Notes: generated from the letters alone by a model not told the origin. Counted from the first letter of the stretch, positions 1 through 9,718 are shown. The stretch is DNA of 64,000 nt from Lujinxingia sediminis (GCF_004005565.1 NZ_SADD01000002.1:496001-560000); one strand, 5' to 3'. Made by a program: numbers and translations.

Positions 1-2
1 TC

Positions 3-146
3 TTGGCCAACCTCGCCTCCACCCACGCGCTACTCAACGCACACGACGACTGGGATGCCCCTCTCTCCGATGAAGAAGCCTCCAACGCCCTTCAAGGCGC
101 GCTGAGCTGGCTTCAAGACCACATCCACGACGGCAATCGCTCATGA
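3..146 (+). CDS. C-terminal fragment of an unknown protein (5' end outside window)
   Basis: An open frame enters from the left edge and ends with TGA at 144-146. The last 47 residues (beginning LANLASTHALL, ending HIHDGNRS) are hydrophilic and probably helical. The stop overlaps the ATG of the next gene (ATGA), which suggests translational coupling and a shared operon. The fragment is too short to assign a family. Confidence 0.6.
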   Translation: MANLASTHALLNAHDDWDAPLSDEEASNALQGALSWLQDHIHDGNRS

Positions 147-1180
147 AGACCTCCCTCCTACTTCCCGTCTTCTCCGCGGCGTTCTGCCTTCTCGCCTGTG
201 CACCACCCGAGGGGCCCCGGCAGCGTCCCGCACCCCGTCTCGACCTCTCCCAGATCTTTCCCCGGGCAGACGTCACGACACCTCCGGAAAGCGAACTCAC
301 CACCCGGGAGGAGCGCTTCCGTCAGCTGGCCGACGCTCCCGCTCCATCCCCGACTGCCCACTCGCGAATCCGCATTCCCCTGGGTGCCTCACTCTCGGGA
401 GAAATCCCCCACGCCCCCGACTGGTCCTGGTCCCGGCGCGCCAACCTCACACTGATCTCTCACCAGAGCACCCCACTTCACCCCGATATTCTCATCCTGG
501 CCCAACCCTACCCTCCCACACGCACTCAACGCCCCTCCCAGGCTCTTCGGAGCTTCATCGGAGAGATCATCCCCAACTCGTCCCCCCTCTCCATGGCGTC
601 GCTCTCTAACAACCTTCCTCAACTCGCCACCGAACTGCAATCCCTGCAAAACTCCCTGACAGGCGGCCGCGGACTGGGCTTTACCCCCTCGCCAGACACC
701 TTCTCCGGCTGGCGCACCATCGGCCAGAACACCTCCCACATTCACATACGCCTGGCCCACTACAGCGGCACGTGGACCTCCCAGCCCAATCTCCCGGTTG
801 GCCTGACTCCCCAGCGTATTTCCTCTCTCTCATCTCAGCTCACCTCAAATCTCCCCGCAGGCCTCATCCCCGAAGATCATCTCAACGACACGCTCAACAT
901 ACTCAATAATCTGTCCTCTACCGATCAAAACACCACCAACTCGGCTCGTCAGGCACCACGCCGCACCCCGGAGCCTGCCCGTCTCATCGTTGCCACCATC
1001 GAAGCATCGCCCTCGCAAGGCGTTCACCTGGCCATCCTCTGCTCCGGAACAACTCACTGCCCCCAAACTCCGCACATCACCCGCTTCTTCGAGAGCATCT
1101 CGTCCGCTGTACTCCCAACGTCCGCACCGGCGCTCCCCCTCCCTGAACACTCGCAACAACTCCAGGTTACCCTCCCTTAA
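143..1180 (+). CDS. predicted lipoprotein of unknown function (345 aa)
   Basis: The N-terminus is a lipoprotein-type signal: two charged/polar residues, a hydrophobic stretch to about residue 18, then an LLAC lipobox with Cys19. A Pro-rich linker follows (residues 20-75). The rest is a Ser/Thr/Pro-rich soluble domain with no motif I recognise. It contains a short LILAQPYPP segment near residue 112 and one late Cys pair (LCSGTTHC, about 300-307), which could be a disulphide. The start ATG overlaps the stop of the preceding frame, so the two are probably co-transcribed. The protein is expected to be anchored in the inner or outer membrane and to face the periplasm. No function can be given. Confidence 0.75.
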   Translation: MKTSLLLPVFSAAFCLLACAPPEGPRQRPAPRLDLSQIFPRADVTTPPESELTTREERFRQLADAPAPSPTAHSRIRIPLGASLSGEIPHAPDWSWSRRANLTLISHQSTPLHPDILILAQPYPPTRTQRPSQALRSFIGEIIPNSSPLSMASLSNNLPQLATELQSLQNSLTGGRGLGFTPSPDTFSGWRTIGQNTSHIHIRLAHYSGTWTSQPNLPVGLTPQRISSLSSQLTSNLPAGLIPEDHLNDTLNILNNLSSTDQNTTNSARQAPRRTPEPARLIVATIEASPSQGVHLAILCSGTTHCPQTPHITRFFESISSAVLPTSAPALPLPEHSQQLQVTLP

Positions 1181-1196
1181 TACTTTACCCGACACG

Positions 1197-1397
1197 ACCG
1201 GGTGCCAGGCCATCTGACACGAACGACCGGGTGCCAGGCCACCTGACACGAACGACCGGGTGCCAGGCCATCTGACACGAACGACCGGGTGCCAGGCCAT
1301 CTGACACGAACGACCGGGTGCCAGGCCATCTGACACGAACGACCGGGTGCCAGGCCACCTGACACGAACGACCGGGTGCCAGGCCACCTGACACGAC
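1197..1397 (+). repeat. REP-like array 1: seven 29-bp units
   Basis: The motif GGGTGCCAGGCCA occurs at 1200, 1229, 1258, 1287, 1316, 1345 and 1374, an exact 29-bp period. The spacer is CATCTGACACGAACGACC or its CACC variant. The array fills most of the gap between the lipoprotein gene and the RAYT. It is the member nearest the RAYT and has the most divergent spacer of the family. Long frames on the minus strand here (845-1468 region) are artefacts of the repeat. Confidence 0.9.
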
Positions 1398-1521
1398 GGT
1401 GAGCTCCGGACGAATCCACTCCCAGTTAAAAAATCTCTTTCCCCACGCAAACCTACATCCCCCCACACGATAATAGTCCTACGACGTCTCTCATTCTCTT
1501 ACCTTCAACCACGAGACCGAC

Positions 1522-2487
1522 ATGGGACGCCCTCTCCGCATCCAGGACCCCTCATACTGCTACTTCGTAACGAACCGCTGCTTCCAGGAGCGCTTCTTTC
1601 TCACCCCCACCCCCGAGATCAACGCTCTGATCCTGGGTTGGCTAGCTCGCTCGGCCAAACGCTACAACGTCAAAATCTTCTTCTTTCTCTTCATGAGTAA
1701 TCACTTCCACATGGCTGTACGCGCCCCCCATGAAAACCTCCATAACTTCATGGGCTACTTCCAATGCAACCTGGCCCATGACGTCAACCGACTCCTCAAA
1801 CGCACCGGCTCCCTATTCGAGCGCCGCTACAGCGCCGAGCCCATGCTCGACGGCGACGCTATGATGGCAAAGTGGCGCTACACCATGACCAACCCCGTTG
1901 AAGCCAACCTCGTCTCCCACGTCCGCTTCTGGCCCGGCGAATCGTCCTACCAGGCCCACCTGGACCAGACTCCCATCAGCGCGGTGTGGACCGACCGCGA
2001 CAAACTACGTGCCATGCGCCGTCGCAAGAGTCACAACCCTGACGACGAAGTCCTGGCCGACCAGCACATCGAGCTTCATCTAGCCCCCCTGCCCTTTCTT
2101 GAAGACCACACCCCGGCCCAACGCGCTCGCTTCTTCAAGCGCTCACTGAGCGCCCACACCCGCGTGCTCACCAAACATCGCAACGAGCACGACCAAAAGG
2201 TCCTGGGCGCCCTCAACATCCGCACCCAGAGCCCTTTCGACCGTCCCAAAAACCCCACCCGCTCCCCGCGCCCCCTCTGCCACACCCGATGCACCATCCG
2301 GCGCAACACGTATCGCAAGCTCGTCCGAGAGGTCACCGAAGCCTACCGCGCCGCCAACGCGCTCTGGCGCGAGGGGCTTCTTCCCACGTTCCCCCCGGGA
2401 ACCATTCCCCCCGGCTGGAGTTGCACAACCTCCGCCCCCGACATCACTCCACCCTACTCCTCCACGTCAGCCTCTTCCGTCCAGTAG
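1522..2487 (+). CDS. REP-associated tyrosine transposase (RAYT, Y1/HUH superfamily)
   Basis: This is a single-domain Y1-type HUH endonuclease of the IS200-like superfamily. The HUH metal-binding motif is seen as SNHFHMAV (His61, His63). The conserved SLFERRYS block is at residues 97-104, and the candidate catalytic tyrosine is Tyr120 in RYTMTNPVEA. No left-end/right-end IS structure or second ORF (tnpB) is visible, and the Y1 domain is followed by a long basic tail (about 165-321). In known RAYTs such proteins act on REP hairpins scattered in the genome. Here the closest array of the GTGCCAGGC repeat family lies about 125 bp upstream. The 3' end overlaps the 3' end of hutI by 34 bp, convergently, so the last residues are antisense to hutI. 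The link between this enzyme and the repeats is inferred. Confidence 0.9.
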   Translation: MGRPLRIQDPSYCYFVTNRCFQERFFLTPTPEINALILGWLARSAKRYNVKIFFFLFMSNHFHMAVRAPHENLHNFMGYFQCNLAHDVNRLLKRTGSLFERRYSAEPMLDGDAMMAKWRYTMTNPVEANLVSHVRFWPGESSYQAHLDQTPISAVWTDRDKLRAMRRRKSHNPDDEVLADQHIELHLAPLPFLEDHTPAQRARFFKRSLSAHTRVLTKHRNEHDQKVLGALNIRTQSPFDRPKNPTRSPRPLCHTRCTIRRNTYRKLVREVTEAYRAANALWREGLLPTFPPGTIPPGWSCTTSAPDITPPYSSTSASSVQ

Positions 2488-3737
2488 ACGAAGTTGCCTC
2501 GGTAAATCACCGCTTCGGTGTGGATCTGCCCGAAGTGATAGGTCAGATAGCGGTAATGCGGCACATCAAAACACGCCACATCGGCCCGAGCTCCGGCACG
2601 AAGCCCCCCGATATCTGTCCTTCTCAGCGCCTTGGCTGCCCCCGCAGTGATGGAGCGCAGAGCCTCGCCAGGAGTTAACTTATAGAGCGTACAACCCAGC
2701 ATCAGAATCGTCCCCAGATCCTGCGTCATCGCACTCCCCGGGTTAAAGTCCGTTGCCAGCGCAACCTCACACCCCGCATTCAACAGAGCCCGCGCCGGTG
2801 CCAGGTGATCGAGCGTCCCCAGAAACAAATTCACCGCCGGCATCAACACCCCCACCACACCGGCCGCAGCCATCGCTTCGATGCCTTCCGGATTCACAAA
2901 CTCCAGATGATCCGCACTCGACGCTCCGACCTTCGCCGCCACCATCGCCCCCCCCGCGTCAGTGATCTCATCGGCGTGAATTCGAGCTACCAGACCGTAC
3001 TCCTGACCACACTTTAAAATGCGCTCTGCCTCCTCAGCACTGAACGCTCCCCGATCACAGAACACATCGCAATATGCCGCATACCCCCCTTTCGCCACCT
3101 TCGGGATCATCTCCTCACACACCAGGTCGACGTACGCCTCCCGGCGATCGCGATACTCAGCTGGCACCGCGTGCGCCCCCAGAAAACACCCCACCAGCTC
3201 ACATGGCACTTCCTTCTGAGCCCGCTGCACCGCCTTCAGACACTTGATTTCATCGGCAGTCGTAAGTCCGTAACCACTCTTGACCTCCAACGTTGTCACC
3301 CCCTGACGTACCGACAAAAACGCCCGCCGCACCAGCGTATCGGTCAACTCCTGACTCGACGCCTGCCGTACGGCCTCCACGGTCGTCAATATCCCCCCCC
3401 CTTCTTCCAGCACTTCGACGTAGGGCTTTCCCGCATTACGCCAGGCAAACTCCTGAGAGCGCTCCCCGGCAAAGACGGCATGCGTATGACAATCAATCCA
3501 GCCGGGCATCGCTACAGCGGTCTCGAAAACATCAACCGCCTCACCCCGAGCTGCCTTCGGTCGCTCACTCCATGGTCCCACCCACGCGATCGTTTCATCC
3601 TCCACCAGCACGCAGCCATCTTCAATCAACCCAACGATGGCGTCGTCGCGCTCCTCGCCCCCGTCCCCATACTGCGATAGTTGCGCCACGTCCTGCGGCA
3701 TCGTTAACAACTGCGCGGCCCGAATCACATATCCCAT
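2454..3737 (-). CDS. hutI: imidazolonepropionase
   Basis: It hydrolyses 4-imidazolone-5-propionate to N-formimino-L-glutamate, the third step of histidine degradation, in the cytoplasm. This is an amidohydrolase-fold enzyme of normal length (427 aa). The metal site is seen as DCHTHAVFAG (His84, His86), HADE (254-257), ADHLE (His277) and the late Asp in ATDFNPGS (Asp330). The start ATG at 3737 has an upstream GAGAGG. It lies downstream of hutU on the same strand with array 2 between them. hutH and hutG are not in the window. The last codons overlap the RAYT gene on the other strand. Confidence 0.95.
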   Translation of the reverse strand: MGYVIRAAQLLTMPQDVAQLSQYGDGGEERDDAIVGLIEDGCVLVEDETIAWVGPWSERPKAARGEAVDVFETAVAMPGWIDCHTHAVFAGERSQEFAWRNAGKPYVEVLEEGGGILTTVEAVRQASSQELTDTLVRRAFLSVRQGVTTLEVKSGYGLTTADEIKCLKAVQRAQKEVPCELVGCFLGAHAVPAEYRDRREAYVDLVCEEMIPKVAKGGYAAYCDVFCDRGAFSAEEAERILKCGQEYGLVARIHADEITDAGGAMVAAKVGASSADHLEFVNPEGIEAMAAAGVVGVLMPAVNLFLGTLDHLAPARALLNAGCEVALATDFNPGSAMTQDLGTILMLGCTLYKLTPGEALRSITAGAAKALRRTDIGGLRAGARADVACFDVPHYRYLTYHFGQIHTEAVIYRGNFVYWTEEADVEE

Positions 3738-3878
3738 CCTCTATCCTCTCCTGCTTTCACCGTTCAAATCCGCAAACGACGCGCACAAGCGTCTCTCTCT
3801 CGACATCCCCGGCCATATACCACAGTCATGACTCGATGCGCCTCAGCGCTCGCCCTGGCAATACCCCCACATTCAACA

Positions 3879-3980
3879 ATCGAACGCCTGGCACCCGTTC
3901 AACGCTCGAACACCCGATGATCGAGCGCCTGGCACCCAACCCATCACACTTCAAAAGGATCGAATGCCTGGCACCCCTTC
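3879..3980 (-). repeat. REP-like array 2: three loosely spaced units
   Basis: Three copies of CGA(A/G)(C/T)GCCTGGCACCC on the plus strand, near 3881, 3921 and 3961, separated by about 40 bp. The array lies 3' of hutU and upstream of hutI. Read in the direction of hutU the core is GGGTGCCAGGCGTTCG. Copies are less regular than in other arrays. Confidence 0.75.
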
Positions 3981-4036
3981 CCCCCATCGCCCCGTATGAC
4001 GTCTATCCCCCCACACCCCACCCTGCATTGCCCACA

Positions 4037-5695
4037 TCACTCCGTGATCCCAGGAATCCGCACCCCGCGTTCCCGAGCAACCTCTCTGGCCCGCTCATAC
4101 CCCGCATCCGCATGCCGCACCACCCCCATCCCCGGATCACTCGTCAACACCCGCTCCAGCCTGCGAGCCGCAGCCTCGCTACCATCGGCCACAATCACCT
4201 GACCGGCGTGCAGGCTATACCCCATGCCCACTCCTCCTCCGTGGTGAAAACTCACCCAACTGGCCCCGTTGACCGCATTGACCAGCGCGTTGAGAATCGG
4301 CCAGTCCGCCACCGCATCACTCCCATCCTTCATCGCCTCCGTCTCCCTGTTCGGGCTCGCCACACTTCCCGAATCCAGGTGATCGCGGCCGATGACGATC
4401 GGCGCCTTTAACTCCCCGCTCGCCACCATCTCATTGAACTTCAATCCAGCTCTGGCCCGCTCCCCGTAGCCGAGCCAGCAAATCCTGGCTGGCAGCCCCT
4501 GAAACGCCACCCGTTCTTGCGCCAGATCCAGCCACCGATGCAACGACGCTTTCTCCGGAAACAGCTCCTTGAGCGCTGCATCGGTCTTAAAAATATCCTC
4601 CTCATCCCCCGAGAGCGCCACCCAACGAAACGGCCCACTTCCCTCACAGAAAAGCGGCCTGATAAACGCTGGCACAAACCCCGGAAAATCAAACGCGCGC
4701 TCCACCCCCTCCTCAAAGGCCTCCTGGCGAATATTATTGCCGTAATCAAACACCACCGACCCGGCATCCATAAACGCCACCATCGCTGAGACATGCCGCG
4801 CCATCGACGCCTTCGACGCCGATACATAACCCTGCGGATCGCGCTCCCGAAGCGCCTCCGCCTCCTCCAGGCTCATCCCGGCCGGCACATACCCGTTAAG
4901 CGGATCATGCGCGCTGGTCTGATCGGTCACCACATCAGGCACCACACCGCGCTTTAGCAGCCCCTCATAGACATCCACAGCATTAGCCACCACCCCCACA
5001 CTCAACGCCTCTCCGGCATCTCTGGCCTCGAGTACCCACGAAAGTGCCTCATCGAGATCCTCGCTTACCCGGTCCACATAACGCGTCTCCACGCGCCGCT
5101 GGGCACGTCGCGCATCGACCTCAGCCACCAGACAAGCCGCCCCATTCATCGTCGCCGCAAGCGGCTGCGCCCCGCCCATCCCGCCCAGGCCTGCCGTCAA
5201 CACAAGCCGCCCCTTAAGATCCCCGCCAAACTTCTGCCGCGCTGCCTCCGCAAAAGTCTCATAGGTCCCCTGTAAGATCCCCTGTGTCCCGATGTAAATC
5301 CAGCTCCCCGCCGTCATCTGGCCGTACATCATCAGCCCCTGCCGCTCCAACTCCCGAAAATGCTCCCAGGTCGCCCATTTCCCCACGAGATTGGAGTTCG
5401 CAATCAACACCCGCGGCGCATCCGCATGCGTACGAAACACCGCTACGGGCTTACCGGACTGTACGAGCAACGTCTCATCCTCTTCCAATCCCCGCAGCGT
5501 CGATACAATCCGATCGAAACTCTCCCAGGACCTCACCGCCCGACCACTCCCGCCGTACACCACAAGCCGGTCCGGATCTTCGGCAACCTCCGGATCGAGG
5601 TTGTTCATCAACATCCTCAACGCGGCTTCCTGCACCCACCCCTTGCAGCTCAGCTCGACTCCTCGTGGCGCGCGTACAGTCCTGGGCTTCGACAT
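4037..5695 (-). CDS. hutU: urocanate hydratase (urocanase)
   Basis: It converts urocanate to 4-imidazolone-5-propionate using tightly bound NAD+, the step before HutI. The length (552 aa) is typical. The N-terminal region carries the family's [11 protein letters not shown] block (about 47-57). The central Rossmann part has [14 protein letters not shown] (about 167-180), and the active-site region shows [16 protein letters not shown]. The start has GAGG six bases upstream. hutU and hutI are consecutive on the minus strand and form a partial hut cluster, separated by array 2. Confidence 0.96.
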   Translation of the reverse strand: MSKPRTVRAPRGVELSCKGWVQEAALRMLMNNLDPEVAEDPDRLVVYGGSGRAVRSWESFDRIVSTLRGLEEDETLLVQSGKPVAVFRTHADAPRVLIANSNLVGKWATWEHFRELERQGLMMYGQMTAGSWIYIGTQGILQGTYETFAEAARQKFGGDLKGRLVLTAGLGGMGGAQPLAATMNGAACLVAEVDARRAQRRVETRYVDRVSEDLDEALSWVLEARDAGEALSVGVVANAVDVYEGLLKRGVVPDVVTDQTSAHDPLNGYVPAGMSLEEAEALRERDPQGYVSASKASMARHVSAMVAFMDAGSVVFDYGNNIRQEAFEEGVERAFDFPGFVPAFIRPLFCEGSGPFRWVALSGDEEDIFKTDAALKELFPEKASLHRWLDLAQERVAFQGLPARICWLGYGERARAGLKFNEMVASGELKAPIVIGRDHLDSGSVASPNRETEAMKDGSDAVADWPILNALVNAVNGASWVSFHHGGGVGMGYSLHAGQVIVADGSEAAARRLERVLTSDPGMGVVRHADAGYERAREVARERGVRIPGITE

Positions 5696-5810
5696 CCTCT
5701 ACCTCGTGCTCGAGTCTATTTCACTTCGTTGTTCCGGTTCGCAATCTGCTCCTCGCCACTACCACATTCCACCCGCTATCGACCACATCCCCGCTGCGGC
5801 CAGCTTTATG

Positions 5811-5968
5811 CGAACGCCTGGCACCAGGACAGAGCGAACGCCTGGCACCAGGACAGAGCGAACGCCTGGCACCCGGTCACACTCAACGGCAGTTCGATCG
5901 AACGCCTGGCACCCGGTCACACTCAACGGCAGTTCGATCGAACGCCTGGCACCCGGTCACACTCAACG
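5811..5968 (-). repeat. REP-like array 3: five units, overlapping the stop codon of the gene at 5963
   Basis: Cores CGAACGCCTGGCACC start at 5811, 5835, 5859, 5899 and 5939. The first units are 24 bp long (spacer AGGACAGAG) and the later ones 40 bp (spacer CGGTCACACTCAACGGCAG plus TTCGAT). The last unit runs through the stop codon (5963-5965) and last sense codon of the minus-strand gene. The same TCAACG is copied into the earlier 40-bp units, so the unit seems to have been amplified from the gene's own 3' end. Confidence 0.9.
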
Positions 5969-7228
5969 CTCCACATCCCGAAACGTGAACAAAATATTCA
6001 CATTGATCGTCCCACTCTCCCCCTGCACTCCCGGGTAATTCCCACGCTCCAACGCCTGACGCGCGCACCGCTCCACCTGCGAATCTCCCACATCACTGTG
6101 CATTTGCATCGCCTCTCTAACCTTCCCATCCTGCCCCACAGTCAACTGCACAATCTGCCGACCACTTCCCGCGTACGCATTGCCTCGCAGCCGACTCGCA
6201 TAACACTGACCGATGCGATCGCCGATCGCCCGCACCGCTTCCTGCGCCGCCGCCGCATCTTCAAATCCATTGGCATACACGCTCGCCAGATCTGCAAAAG
6301 GCACGCGACGATAGCTCGATGCATCCGCGCTGAAATCGCGTACACGCACCTCGCCCTCCACCTTATCGACCACATAGATCCGCGCCGAGGTGACCGCCAC
6401 AACACTCACCCCACCTTGCTCACCAAGCTGCTTGACCAGCGCTGCCTCAACCTCACCGCCTCGCAGAGCGACCTCGGCCAGCGGCGCCTCCTCCCCCGCA
6501 ACTCCGACGATCTTCAAACTTCCTTCGCCCACCACCACGCGCTCTTCGGCTTTTCCGTCCCCATCAAAGTCAAAACGCTCTTCCCCTTTCAACACAGCAT
6601 CCGATGCCGCAACGGCCTCATTGAGCTCCGGCGCCTCCCCGCTCATTCCCGCCTCCCCGGGCTCTGCGGTGAGCAACTCTCCGCTATCCGATATCCGGAT
6701 AAACGCATCCCGGCCCCGCAACTTGCACTCAAAGTCCATCTTCACATTTCCCGTCACATCCTCGACCTGGCACCACTCCAGCGCACGCCCCGGCTGAACC
6801 CCCCAGGCAAACTGACCGTCTCCCGTAAACGCCCGTAACTCATTGCGATTCACGCACCCCACATCAAGGCCACGACTGGCCGTAATATCGGCCACAATCA
6901 GCTGCTCACAGCCCCCTTCAATCTCAAACACAGGCTCCCCGTTAGCCCGAAGCACAAAACTTGGCCTCCCCGCCCCCACAATCTCGGGCTTGCCATCCCC
7001 GAGCATGTCGACAAGACGCAGCCCCGGATCGCGCTCCCCGCTGTTGGCGCGCCAGTCAAAGGCTCGCATCGGCGCACCATCCTTACCCAGAAGCACCACC
7101 CCCTCTCCCGCGTTCACCAGCACCGGCGCCTCCGCATCCGGCCAGTCGTACACAGCGCTCTCGGCTGCGGACATCGCCGGAACCATCACCATCCCCAACA
7201 GACTCACCAACGCCGTTTTCAACTTCAT
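5963..7228 (-). CDS. secreted protein with AgmX/PglI-like C-terminal domain
   Basis: The start at 7228 gives MKLKTALVSLLGMVMVPAMSAAES, a clear Sec signal peptide, and has GAGG upstream. A longer frame to 7306 lacks a signal and is rejected. The middle part resembles FG-GAP/VCBS-type repeats (e.g. DFDGDGKAEERVVV, VDMLGDGKPEIVGA). The last 90 residues (GQCYASRLRGN, then IVQLTVGQDGKVREAMQM and ARQALERGNYPG) match the TonB-like/AgmX-PglI C-terminal pattern common in myxobacteria. It is probably a periplasmic or surface protein. Function is unknown. The stop codon lies inside array 3. Confidence 0.8.
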   Translation of the reverse strand: MKLKTALVSLLGMVMVPAMSAAESAVYDWPDAEAPVLVNAGEGVVLLGKDGAPMRAFDWRANSGERDPGLRLVDMLGDGKPEIVGAGRPSFVLRANGEPVFEIEGGCEQLIVADITASRGLDVGCVNRNELRAFTGDGQFAWGVQPGRALEWCQVEDVTGNVKMDFECKLRGRDAFIRISDSGELLTAEPGEAGMSGEAPELNEAVAASDAVLKGEERFDFDGDGKAEERVVVGEGSLKIVGVAGEEAPLAEVALRGGEVEAALVKQLGEQGGVSVVAVTSARIYVVDKVEGEVRVRDFSADASSYRRVPFADLASVYANGFEDAAAAQEAVRAIGDRIGQCYASRLRGNAYAGSGRQIVQLTVGQDGKVREAMQMHSDVGDSQVERCARQALERGNYPGVQGESGTINVNILFTFRDVER

Positions 7229-7374
7229 CTCTATCCTCTCGTCTCTCAGTTCAGACACAACCCGAGCCTCTCCCTCGGGCATATAAATCAGTAACCCCCC
7301 GGTCAAAACGCTTCAACCCATGGGCCGTCTTCCATCTGACGTTCTCATCCCACCCCATGGCACATCATAAAATC

Positions 7375-7511
7375 CGCCTGGCACCCCTACGCTCGAACGC
7401 CTGGCACCCTTACGCTCGAACGCCTGGCACCCTTACGCTCGGACGCCTGGCACCCCTACGCTCGGACGCCTGGCACCCCTACGCTCGAACGCCTGGCACC
7501 CTTACGCTCGG
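7375..7511 (-). repeat. REP-like array 4: six units of about 23 bp
   Basis: CGCCTGGCACCC is repeated six times with the short spacer (C/T)TACGCTCG(A/G)A. The compact unit leaves almost no spacer. The array lies 3' of the sulfatase gene (minus), about 50 bp beyond its stop. It fills the gap 7229-7561, which otherwise holds nothing recognisable. Confidence 0.9.
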
Positions 7512-7561
7512 GTATCCCCCCTCGCACTCCTTAAACTCCCCCAACCACAAGCCCCCAACCA

Positions 7562-9718
7562 CTACTGCATTCGCTCCTCCAACAGAGCGCGCAATGCCTT
7601 GACCCGCTCCGGTCGCTCCCGCGCCAGGTTGTTCTGCTCTCCCGGATCCACGCTCAGATCAAAATACTCTTCCAGCCCCAGCGTGAAGTTCACGATCAAC
7701 TTCTCATCGCCCAGCATCACCGCCCGATGGTGCTCTTTCCAGTTCGTATAGGGCAACAGCTCCGAAAACACCGCACGCTCCGGTACCTCCGCACGCCCCA
7801 GCATCACATCGGTCATGCTCCGCCCTCCGAACTCGGTGGGAATCGTCAGTCCGAAGAGATCGACCACCGTCGGTGCCACATCGATGATCGAGACCGGCCC
7901 CTCCACCTGGCGCCCGAACCACCCGGGCACCCGCACCAGGAGCGGCACCTTGATCACCGGATTATAGAGCGTCTGACCGTGAAAGTAGTGCCCGTGCTCA
8001 TTAAACGCCTCCCCGTGATCGCTGGTCAGCACGATCACCACCTCGTCATAGAGCCCCTCTTCTTTTAACTTGTCGATCACCCGGCCCACGTACGCATCGG
8101 TAAACGCAATCTCCGAGTCATAATTGTTAATATGACGCTCCCGCGTCGTCTCTCCTCGCCCGAAATCGTACTCCTTATGACCGATCCAGCGCGCGTGTGG
8201 CTCAAAAAAGTGCACAAAGAGCGAGAAGGGCTCCGCCTCATCCCCTTTCTCTCGACGCTCCTTACCGAGCTGCTCGATCACAGGCTCCAAACGCTCCCAG
8301 GTGCGCGGCGCAGCGATGTCATCGTTGGACTCCGCAATCGAAAGCGCCCCCTCATTATCCCAGCGCTCAAAGCCCTGATGCACATTGCGCCGTTCATCAA
8401 AGTAGAAATGACTCGAAAACGCCTGGTTGCGCCAGCCTCCGGCCTCCAGCACTTCGAACATCCCCACATTCTCCGGGCGCACCCGCGGGTAATTATACTG
8501 CGCCCCCCACCACATCATCTCGCTGGCATAGTTGCTAAACAGAAGCGGCGGCACAGAGCGCGGCGTATGCGGCGAGGTGGCGTACGCATCTAAAAAGACA
8601 GTGGCGTCTTCAGCAAGGGCATCGATCCGGGGCGTCGTCGGACGCTCGTATCCGGCATATCCCATATGATCCTGGCGCAACGTATCGACCAGAATCATCA
8701 CCAGATTCTTTGGCGGCTCCGGGATCGCCTCAAACCGGTCGTTCTGCGCCTTATCCCCGGCAGCCACCGCCAGTTGCACTGCGCGCCGTGCCGGGTGCTC
8801 CGCTGAAGTTAGCGCGACCACCGCCCTTTCATCCGCGCATTCCTCACCCTCCTCACAATCTCCAAACGCAAACGCGTCCCCCCCCTGGCTGCCCACATCC
8901 ACCAGGCGCGGCGCGATCATCGAAACCAGCGGCGCATCGCGCAGCGTCGCCTGCCGCATCGCCGCACTCGACAACGCCCAACCGGGTGCCAGGGCACCAC
9001 ACACAAACGCCAGCACCACCCCGACGGCCGGCACACCCCAGCGCCAACCCTTGCTTACCAGTGGCACCTTCACCATCGCCCACATAACCACGGGCACCAG
9101 CGCCACGCCGGCCACCCCCATCTGCAACGTCGCGCTATCCCAAACGCTGAGGCCCGCTGCCCACCGGTAACCCACCACCAGCGTTCCCACAGCCCCCAAT
9201 CCGTAAACACCAGCCACAAGACGGGTCCAGGCACCACGCATCCCCAGCCGCTGCAACAGCCAGAGGATCCCGCCGTACACCAGCGGTGATACCACCAACG
9301 CCCCGGCGGCCAGGCCCGCAGACGCCAGTCCTAAGCCCAGCGCCTGAAACGACACCCGCACCATCTTCGAGGTCACAATAAGATGCGTGCCCAGCACCCC
9401 ACCACCGATCATCGCCAGCATCACCGGAGCGCTCAGCAGCACGGCGGCCACCCGACGATCCACCTCCCCTCGCTCCAGCGCCTCACTCAAAGGCCACAAA
9501 CCCATGCGCCGGCACACGCCCAGGGCAATCGCCACCACCACCCCCAGCGCCGCGCCGTAGAGCACCTGCCACATCCCCAGCAGGCCATACGCCGCCATCA
9601 CATAACTCGCGCCCAGCCCCTCAACGTCTCCCCACACCGCCGCTGCACTCCACAACGCCAGTACCGCCCCGACAACCACCCCCGCACGCACACCCTCGAC
9701 TACCGCTCGTATGGCCAC
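7562..9718 (-). CDS. membrane-anchored sulfatase / LtaS-type phosphotransferase family protein
   Basis: The start is GTG at 9718 with AGGAG six bases upstream. About 250 N-terminal residues form several hydrophobic segments. A short acidic Cys-containing loop follows, then an alkaline-phosphatase-superfamily domain from about residue 338. Metal-binding motifs are LVDTLRQD (Asp345) and LTSDHGEAFNEHGHYFHG in the C-terminal half. The nucleophile region reads SPHTPRSVPPLL, where Thr385 is the best candidate; there is no CxPxR formylglycine motif. The substrate might be a phospholipid headgroup or a sulfate ester and cannot be told from sequence. The active domain is expected in the periplasm. Confidence 0.85.
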   Translation of the reverse strand: MAIRAVVEGVRAGVVVGAVLALWSAAAVWGDVEGLGASYVMAAYGLLGMWQVLYGAALGVVVAIALGVCRRMGLWPLSEALERGEVDRRVAAVLLSAPVMLAMIGGGVLGTHLIVTSKMVRVSFQALGLGLASAGLAAGALVVSPLVYGGILWLLQRLGMRGAWTRLVAGVYGLGAVGTLVVGYRWAAGLSVWDSATLQMGVAGVALVPVVMWAMVKVPLVSKGWRWGVPAVGVVLAFVCGALAPGWALSSAAMRQATLRDAPLVSMIAPRLVDVGSQGGDAFAFGDCEEGEECADERAVVALTSAEHPARRAVQLAVAAGDKAQNDRFEAIPEPPKNLVMILVDTLRQDHMGYAGYERPTTPRIDALAEDATVFLDAYATSPHTPRSVPPLLFSNYASEMMWWGAQYNYPRVRPENVGMFEVLEAGGWRNQAFSSHFYFDERRNVHQGFERWDNEGALSIAESNDDIAAPRTWERLEPVIEQLGKERREKGDEAEPFSLFVHFFEPHARWIGHKEYDFGRGETTRERHINNYDSEIAFTDAYVGRVIDKLKEEGLYDEVVIVLTSDHGEAFNEHGHYFHGQTLYNPVIKVPLLVRVPGWFGRQVEGPVSIIDVAPTVVDLFGLTIPTEFGGRSMTDVMLGRAEVPERAVFSELLPYTNWKEHHRAVMLGDEKLIVNFTLGLEEYFDLSVDPGEQNNLARERPERVKALRALLEERMQ

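Noticed and set aside
845-1468. Minus-strand frames of 80-207 aa over array 1
   Set aside because: They are built from the 29-bp repeat (29 is not a multiple of 3, so all three frames stay open in turn), have no start signal and give the same WPGTRSF/AWHPVV peptides.
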